Assembly (NCBI RefSeq): GCF_004795035.1 | Contig: NZ_SSBK01000043.1 | Coordinates: forward strand, 1 to 46,404 | Source of the DNA: Streptomyces sp. A0958 | GTDB lineage: Bacteria > Actinomycetota > Actinomycetes > Streptomycetales > Streptomycetaceae | Direction of reading: 5' to 3' | Length of the DNA stretch: 46,404 bases | Shown: piece after piece, positions 42,601 through 46,404 of the stretch | How positions within the stretch are numbered: position 1 is the stretch's first letter | Layout of the letters: every line of letters starts with the position of its first letter | The notes under the pieces: generated by a model | The model's input: the letters and a program-made list of their open reading frames with translations, nothing else | Databases searched by the model: none | What the model was told of the DNA's origin: nothing | Translations under genes and position numbers: made by a program

Positions 42601-42729
42601 TACGACCGGCGCCTCGATCGTCGAGGACGCCGAACGGACGAATTCACCGAGTTCTTGGAGCTTGGCCATGACGACCTTGCTCTCCACGCCGAACTCCTTG
42701 GCGAGTTCGTATACCCGGACCTTAGCCAC
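39637..42729 (-). CDS. infB: Translation initiation factor IF-2
   Basis: 1030 residues. IF2 is the GTPase that places initiator tRNA on the ribosome. The N-terminal IF2N motif (MAKVRVYELAKEFGV) is followed by a ~340-residue low-complexity linker rich in Ala/Pro and then Gly/Arg. A second IF2N segment (VRLSRGASLTDFAEKI) precedes the G domain with G1 GHVDHGKT near 531, G2 GITQHIGAY, G3 DTPGHEAF and G4 NKID. Domains II to IV follow. The start is GTG at 42729 with AAAGGAGCGA upstream. The linker includes three QRDGG units. The linker is much longer than in E. coli but normal for Streptomyces. Confidence 0.98.
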   Translation of the reverse strand: MAKVRVYELAKEFGVESKVVMAKLQELGEFVRSASSTIEAPVVRKLTDALQGPGGNAGKPAAKPGAPRKAAPAKPAAPSPAAAARPAAPKPGAPAPKPAAAEAPASSTPSAPSAPASGPRPGPKPAPKAAPVTPVPAAEFSAPAPAQPAAPQAPRPTGATPGPRPARPAPAGQRDGGQRDGGQRDGGRGGERPARPAGQGAARPGGARPAGPRPGNNPFTSGGSTGMSRPQAPRPGGAPRPGGGQERPGAPRPQGGPGGAPRPQGQGGARPTPGGMPRPQAPRPGGGPGGNRPNPGMMPQRPAAGPRPGGGPGGGRGPGGGGGRPGGGAGRPGGGGFAGRPAGPGGGGGGFAGRPGGGGGGAGRPGGGGGFGGRPGFGGRPGGPGGRGGTQGAFGRPGGPARRGRKSKRQRRQEYEAMQAPSVGGVMLPRGNGQAVRLSRGASLTDFAEKINANPASLVGVMMNLGEMVTATQSVSDETLKLLADEMNFVLEIVSPEEEDRELLESFDIEFGEDEGGDEAMVPRPPVVTVMGHVDHGKTRLLDAIRKTNVIAGEAGGITQHIGAYQVSSEVNGEDRRITFIDTPGHEAFTAMRARGAKSTDIAILVVAANDGVMPQTIEALNHAKAADVPIVVAVNKIDVEGADPTKVRGQLTEFGLVAEEYGGDTMFVDISAKQGLHIDQLLEAVVLTADASLDLRANPEQDAQGIAIESHLDRGRGAVATVLVQRGTLRVGDTMVVGDAYGRVRAMLDDKGENVEEAGPSTPVLVLGLTNVPGAGDNFLVVDEDRTARQIAEKRAARERNANFARKGVRFSLENLDEALKAGLVQELNLIIKGDASGSVEALESSLLQLDVGEEVDIRVLHRGVGAVTESDIDLATGSDAIVIGFNVRAAGRAQQMADREGVDVRYYSVIYQAIEEIEAALKGMLKPEYEEVELGTAEIREIFRSSKLGNIAGVLVRSGEVKRNTKARLLRDGKVVAENLTISGLRRFKDDVTEIREGFEGGINLGNFNDIKIDDVIATYEMREKPRG
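42171..42215 (-). repeat. Three tandem QRDGG codon units in infB
   Basis: 15-bp units encode GQRDGGQRDGGQRDGG in the IF2 linker, next to a long Gly/Arg-rich stretch at about 41530-41870 with GRPGGGG-type units. Confidence 0.85.
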
Positions 42730-42778
42730 TTCGCTCCTTTTAGGTCCGGGTTACCGCCGGACCGTCGCTACTTCATGG

Positions 42779-42812
42779 GCGTACTCATCGCGTACTCATC
42801 GAGTGCTCATCG
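42779..42812. repeat. Three 11-bp near-tandem units in the ylxR-infB gap
   Basis: GCGTACTCATC occurs twice in succession, followed by GAGTGCTCATC. It lies 50 bases upstream of the infB start. A 7-bp hairpin (GCACGGG 42851-42857 with CCCGTGC 42860-42866) lies between it and ylxR and may be a weak attenuator. Confidence 0.7.
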
Positions 42813-42876
42813 CAATCTCGACCTACTTCCAACTCGCGAGGTACCTGACCGCACGGGGACCCGTGCCGTTCACTTC

Positions 42877-43155
42877 TTACGGTGTCACCCGCTCGACGAA
42901 CCGCTGTACCGCGGCGGGGTCGAACGGCCCCTTGGCCTTGAAGGCCCGGGGGAATGCCCGGCGGCGAACCGCCAGGTCCAGACAGTCGGGGACGGGGTGC
43001 ACGTACGCACCCCGGCCGGGCAGCGTACCGCGAGGATCGGGGACGCAGGCGTCCTCGTCCACCACGATGCGCAGCAACTCGTTCTTGGCCGCCCGCTCCC
43101 GGCATCCCACACAGGTTCGCTCAGGGCAAGCGCGGGCGTACGTCCGGCCAGACAC
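42877..43155 (-). CDS. YlxR family RNA-binding protein (DUF448)
   Basis: 92 residues. RTCVGCRE (13-20) with its paired cysteines and GRGAYVH (47-53) are the DUF448 signature. It lies between nusA and infB as in most bacteria. YlxR members bind RNA and, in some species, regulate RNase P or transcription. The start is GTG at 43155 with AGGTAGA upstream. The stop is TAA, unusual in this GC-rich genome. Confidence 0.93.
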   Translation of the reverse strand: MSGRTYARACPERTCVGCRERAAKNELLRIVVDEDACVPDPRGTLPGRGAYVHPVPDCLDLAVRRRAFPRAFKAKGPFDPAAVQRFVERVTP

Positions 43156-43255
43156 GGTTAAGTCTACCTCCCCGCACCGACCTCACCCCTTTGGGGGCAA
43201 AAATCGAACGAACGTTGTCGTGATCTCAGCGACGTGCCGAAGGGATCTATTCCCG

Positions 43256-44296
43256 TCAGCGGCGCTCGGAGCGCTCCCGGGCCCGCTCCGCGCGCTCGCG
43301 GTCGGCGACGTCGCGCTCGGCGTCGGTCTCGGTGTCCGGGCGGATGTCGATGCGCCAGCCGGTGAGGCGAGCGGCGAGGCGGGCGTTCTGCCCCTCCTTG
43401 CCGATCGCCAGCGAGAGCTGGTAGTCCGGCACGGTCACCCGGGCGGAACGGGCACCGAGGTCAACGACCTCGACCTCGCTCACCCGTGCGGGCGACAGCG
43501 CGTTGGCGACCATCTCGGCCGGGTCGTCCGACCAGTCCACGATGTCGATCTTCTCGCCGTGCAGCTCGGCCATCACATTGCGCACGCGTCCGCCCATCGG
43601 GCCGATGCAGGCGCCCTTGGCGTTGAGCCCGGAGCGGGTGGAGCGGACCGCGATCTTGGTGCGGTGGCCGGCCTCACGGGCGATGGCGCAGATCTCGACG
43701 GAACCGTCGGCGATCTCCGGGACCTCCAGCGCGAAGAGCTTCTTCACCAGGTTGGGGTGGGTCCGCGACAGCGTGACCGAGGGGCCGCGCACGCCCTTGG
43801 CGACGCGCACGACGTAGGTGCGCAGCCGCAGGCCGTGGGTGTACTCCTCGCCCGGCACCTGCTCCTGCACCGGCAGGATGGCCTCCAGCTTGCCGATGTC
43901 GACCAGGACGTTCTTCGGGTCCTTGCCCTGCTGGACGACGCCGGTGACGACATCGCCCTCGTGGCCCGCGTACTCGCCGAACGTGCGGTCGTCCTCGGCG
44001 TCGCGCAGCCGCTGGAGGATGACCTGCTTGGCGGTGGTCGCGGCGATCCGGCCGAAGCCCGACGGGGTGTCGTCGAACTCCTTGGGCTCCTGCCCCTCCT
44101 CCAGATCGGCCGGGTCCTCCTTGGCCCAGACCGTCACATGGCCGCGCTCGTCCAGCTCCACGCGCGCCCTGCGGTGGCTGCCGTCCGTGCGGTGGTACGC
44201 GATGAGGAGGGCCGACTCGATCGCTTCGACGAGGACGTCGAACGGGATCTCCTTGTCCTGCGCCAAGCCCCTCAGAAGCTTCACGTCGATGTCCAC
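43256..44296 (-). CDS. nusA: Transcription termination/antitermination factor NusA
   Basis: 346 residues. It has the NusA N-terminal RNA polymerase-binding domain (1-~110), an S1 domain (~112-178), KH1 with GPMGGRVR (232-239) and KH2 with IGKEGQNARLAARLTGW (298-314). The short charged tail replaces the acidic repeats of E. coli NusA, as is normal for actinobacteria. The start is GTG at 44296, only two bases after the rimP stop, and its GGAGG lies inside rimP. It takes part in rRNA antitermination, so is functionally linked to the rRNA leader at the left edge. Confidence 0.97.
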   Translation of the reverse strand: MDIDVKLLRGLAQDKEIPFDVLVEAIESALLIAYHRTDGSHRRARVELDERGHVTVWAKEDPADLEEGQEPKEFDDTPSGFGRIAATTAKQVILQRLRDAEDDRTFGEYAGHEGDVVTGVVQQGKDPKNVLVDIGKLEAILPVQEQVPGEEYTHGLRLRTYVVRVAKGVRGPSVTLSRTHPNLVKKLFALEVPEIADGSVEICAIAREAGHRTKIAVRSTRSGLNAKGACIGPMGGRVRNVMAELHGEKIDIVDWSDDPAEMVANALSPARVSEVEVVDLGARSARVTVPDYQLSLAIGKEGQNARLAARLTGWRIDIRPDTETDAERDVADRERAERARERSERR

Positions 44297-44298
44297 GG

Positions 44299-44796
44299 CT
44301 ACGCCTCCTCTTCCTTCTTGTCCTTGCGGTTGAATTCCAGCTCCACGCGGGCCTTGGCGATCTCGTCGAAGGCGATCCGGCGGGCGGTGGGCTTACGGCC
44401 CTTGACGCCCGGCACCTCCAGGTCGAGACCGTCCTCGTCCACGGCCTGGATGCGGGCCACCAGCTCGCCGCCCTCGTGCAGCGTCAGCCTGGCCAGCCGG
44501 CCGGTGGCGCGTACGTAGTGGCGGTGCTCCGTCAGCGGGCGGTCGGCACCGGGGGAGCTGACCTCCAGGACGTACTCGTCCTCGCCCATCGCGTCGGTCT
44601 CGTCCAGCTTCGCGGAGATCGCGCGGCTCAGCTCCGCACAGGCGTCGAGCTCGACGCCCTCCTCGGAGTCCACGACGATCCGCAACACCCGGCGGCGGCC
44701 GGCCCGGGACACTTCGATCTCTTCCAGCTCCAGCTGCTCGGCGCTGACGAGCGGCTCTACCAGCCCGCGCAGCCTCTCGCTCTGGGTGGTGCTCAT
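44299..44796 (-). CDS. rimP: Ribosome maturation factor RimP
   Basis: 165 residues. The pattern LRIVVDSEEGVELDACAELSRAIS, VLEVSSPGADRPLTEHRHY and the C-terminal SH3-like barrel (GRLARLTLHEGG) are those of RimP, needed for 30S assembly. The tail KDKKEEEA is charged. It is first in the rimP-nusA-ylxR-infB group, and its promoter must lie in the 175 bp shared with the divergent lipoprotein gene, where no clear consensus is seen. Confidence 0.96.
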   Translation of the reverse strand: MSTTQSERLRGLVEPLVSAEQLELEEIEVSRAGRRRVLRIVVDSEEGVELDACAELSRAISAKLDETDAMGEDEYVLEVSSPGADRPLTEHRHYVRATGRLARLTLHEGGELVARIQAVDEDGLDLEVPGVKGRKPTARRIAFDEIAKARVELEFNRKDKKEEEA

Positions 44797-44971
44797 CCGG
44801 GTGACTCCTCGGCCGCGTGTGCTGTTGTGGGGATCTCGCGTGTCTGGTCAAAGGGTATCCGGTCGCAAGGGGTGTTGCTGTCCGCCGGTCCCCCGGGCGC
44901 GGGTACGCTCACCAACGGTGATCACTTCCGGACAGATCCAGTCAAGACAGATCCAGCCCGAAGGAGAACAA

Positions 44972-45511
44972 GTGCGGCGTACGGGGACGACGCGCAGGGG
45001 CGCGCTCACGGCGACGGGCGCACTCACCGTCGGCGCGCTGCTGTCGGGCTGCGGAAGCGACGCCGACGACACGGGCGGAGGCCGCAAGGGCTCCGCACAC
45101 GGCGGGGCGCGGACGGCGGCCGACGGGACGTCCTCGGTCCGCACGGAGAAGGTGCTGCGCACCAGCGCGTCCCGCACCACGGCGAGCCTGCTGGCCGGGT
45201 ACGAGCACGTGCTGGAGGCCCATCCGTCGACGGCCACCGCGCTCGTCCCCCTGCGCGACGCGGTCCGCGCCCACCTGAAGGCCATCACCCCCGGCAAGGC
45301 GCAGGCGCTCGGCACGGCCCGCTCCCGGGCCACCGGCCCCGCCGCCGCGGTCAAGGAGCTGGCCGCGGCGGAGCGCGGCGCGGCCGACACGTACACCGCG
45401 CTGCTCCTGGAGGCGCCCGGGGAGCTGGCCCGGCTGCTCGCCTCGGTGGCCGCCGCCTGCTCGGCCCACGCCTACCTGCTGACCGAACTGGCCAAGGAGA
45501 CCCCCGCATGA
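44972..45511 (+). CDS. Putative lipoprotein with ferritin-like DUF4439 domain
   Basis: 179 residues starting at GTG 44972, with AAGGAG 7 bases upstream. The N-terminus has RR at 8-9 (TTRRGALTATG) and a lipobox LSGC at 24-27, so it is probably Tat- or Sec-exported and lipidated at Cys27. After a Gly/Ser linker comes a four-helix-like region with repeated Ala and Leu (LLAGYEHVLEAHPSTATALVP; AVKELAAAERGAADTYTALLL) of DUF4439 type. The ligand is unknown. ATGA overlaps the next gene, which has the same domain in a form without a signal peptide. Confidence 0.85.
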   Translation: MRRTGTTRRGALTATGALTVGALLSGCGSDADDTGGGRKGSAHGGARTAADGTSSVRTEKVLRTSASRTTASLLAGYEHVLEAHPSTATALVPLRDAVRAHLKAITPGKAQALGTARSRATGPAAAVKELAAAERGAADTYTALLLEAPGELARLLASVAAACSAHAYLLTELAKETPA

Positions 45512-45978
45512 GCGACGGCACGCTGGAAGCGGCCCAGGCGGCGCTGGCCGCCGAGCACGCGGCGGTCTACGGGTACGGGGTGGCGGGCGGCCGGGTCGCG
45601 GCGGCCCGCCGGGCCGAGGCCACCGCCGCGCACCACGCCCACCGCGCCCGCCGGGACGCCCTGGCGCGCACCGTCCGGGACCTGGGCGGTGAGCCGGTGG
45701 CCTCGGACGCCGCGTACGCTCTGCCGTTCGCGGTGCCGGACTCGGCGGCCGCGGTGCGGCTGGCCGCCGTGCTGGAGGACCGGGTGGCGAACGTCTACTC
45801 CGACCTGGTCCGGGCCGCCGACGGGGAACTGCGGCGCAGCGCGGCGGACGCGTTGCGGGAGGCCGCGGTGCGCGCGGTGCGCTGGCGGGGCAGCGGCGTA
45901 CCCTTTCCCGGGCTCGCCGAGCGGGCCGGGACGAAGACCGCCACGGACACCAAGACCGAGGCCGGCGCGGCGCACTGA
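45508..45978 (+). CDS. DUF4439 ferritin-like protein, cytoplasmic
   Basis: 156 residues. The pattern LEAAQAALAAEHAAVYGYGV, HHAHRARRDALARTV, then a C-terminal helix pair (LEDRVANVYSDLVRAA) fits a four-helix ferritin-like bundle. The AEHAAVYGYG motif is the DUF4439 hallmark. Possible ligands are E/H residues in the helices, but no full di-iron site can be affirmed. There is no signal peptide. It is coupled to the lipoprotein gene by a four-base overlap. Confidence 0.87.
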   Translation: MSDGTLEAAQAALAAEHAAVYGYGVAGGRVAAARRAEATAAHHAHRARRDALARTVRDLGGEPVASDAAYALPFAVPDSAAAVRLAAVLEDRVANVYSDLVRAADGELRRSAADALREAAVRAVRWRGSGVPFPGLAERAGTKTATDTKTEAGAAH

Positions 45979-46007
45979 AGAAGGCTCTGAAAGGGAACAC
46001 GGCACGT

Positions 46008-46404
46008 ATGGGTTTTGAACCGCCGCAGCGTCTGGTGCGAGCGCTCGGCGAGTCGTACGGGGATACGGCCGCCGGGGAATGGCTCGCGGGGCTTCCCGCA
46101 CTGACCGAACAGGCGCTGGCCGCGACCGGGCGCGCACCGGCCGTGGAGCGGGTCGCGGCCCCCGGCGGGCGCAGCAGTCTGGTCCTGCTGGTACGGGGGT
46201 CCGACGGCACCCCGGCGGCCCTGAAGCTCGCCCCGTCCGGCGCCGCGCCCGCGCTCGAAGCGGCGGCGCTGGCGCACTGGAACGGCTGGGGCGCGGTACG
46301 GCTGCTCGATCCCGCCGAGGGCGCGCGGCCCGTCGAGGGCGCGCGGCCCGTCGAGGGCGCGCGGCCCGTCGAGGGCGCGCGGCCCGTCGAGGGCGCGCGG
46401 CCCG
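46008..46404 (+). CDS. APH-type phosphotransferase, partial at the right edge
   Basis: 132 codons are present. It starts MGFEPPQRLVRALGESYG at the ATG at 46008 with AAGGGAA upstream. The N-lobe pattern VERVAAPGGRSSLVLLVRG, GTPAALKLAPS and AALAHWNGWGAVRLLDPAEGA matches aminoglycoside phosphotransferase-fold kinases of the aph(6)/hydroxyurea-type family in Streptomyces. The Lys of ALKLA is the ATP-binding lysine. From residue 104 the sequence is an EGARPV repeat encoded by an 18-bp tandem array that runs off the window. The usual continuation after AEGA (a Leu-rich segment) is not seen, so the kinase domain is interrupted or its rest lies beyond the array. Confidence 0.82.
   Translation, partial: MGFEPPQRLVRALGESYGDTAAGEWLAGLPALTEQALAATGRAPAVERVAAPGGRSSLVLLVRGSDGTPAALKLAPSGAAPALEAAALAHWNGWGAVRLLDPAEGARPVEGARPVEGARPVEGARPVEGARP
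46317..46404 (+). repeat. 18-bp tandem repeat at the right edge
   Basis: GAGGGCGCGCGGCCCGTC repeats at 46317, 46335, 46353 and 46371, with a fifth partial copy at 46389-46404. The copies are identical and in frame with the kinase gene. The window ends inside the array. Confidence 0.97.

Noticed and set aside
39484..43161. Plus-strand frame of 1225 codons opposite infB
   Set aside because: Low-complexity Thr/Gly/Arg sequence mirroring IF2; infB is certain on the other strand.

Overview
The window is a very GC-rich actinobacterial chromosome segment. Gene order, protein similarity and the frequent GTG/TTG starts point to a Streptomyces, in the region matching SCO5699-SCO5747 of S. coelicolor (locus correspondence is from memory of gene order, not from a search). 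About 37 protein genes are supported, nearly all housekeeping or core-conserved.

Layout: (1) 1-~220, minus strand: promoter/leader of an rRNA operon running out of the left edge. (2) 355-3978, minus: RNase J (rnj), dihydrodipicolinate synthase (dapA), flavin-dependent thymidylate synthase (thyX). (3) 4174-5059, plus: two small membrane proteins. (4) 5130-10599, minus: membrane protein, dapB, M16 zinc peptidase, polynucleotide phosphorylase (pnp) and ribosomal protein S15 (rpsO), with a strong hairpin between rpsO and pnp. (5) 10776-~23000 (and probably to 26160): a compact type VII (ESX-like) secretion locus. eccD (-) and eccC (+) diverge; eccB, mycP, and two WXG100 genes form a minus-strand operon; eccE and an unknown gene run on the plus strand; then comes a very large MinD/ParA-like ATPase with Pro/Gln-rich tails. 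(6) 26358-32384, plus: an oligopeptide/dipeptide ABC importer (binding protein, two permeases, two ATPases) with translational coupling between the last four genes. (7) 32473-44796, minus: the conserved translation/RNA locus read as rimP-nusA-ylxR-infB-ylxP-rbfA-truB, then a 1386-residue degenerate trypsin/NTPase protein, then ribF. (8) 44972 to the right edge, plus: two ferritin-like DUF4439 genes (one a lipoprotein) and the start of an APH-type kinase gene.

The most unusual features are: eccE is split by a frameshift that fits a 2-base deletion; tandem repeats sit in several T7SS elements (28-bp units between the two WXG100 genes, 27-bp in-frame units in EccC, a 16-Gln run in the MinD-like protein); the large trypsin/NTPase protein lacks the catalytic Ser and the P-loop Lys; the peptide-binding protein is anchored by a C-terminal transmembrane helix instead of a lipid; and an 18-bp in-frame tandem repeat interrupts the kinase gene exactly where the window ends. 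No CRISPR array, transposase, integrase or tRNA was seen. There is no clear sign of recent horizontal transfer. I did not find a convincing wholly new system; the best candidates are the pseudo-protease/NTPase and the repeat-rich, eccE-broken T7SS.
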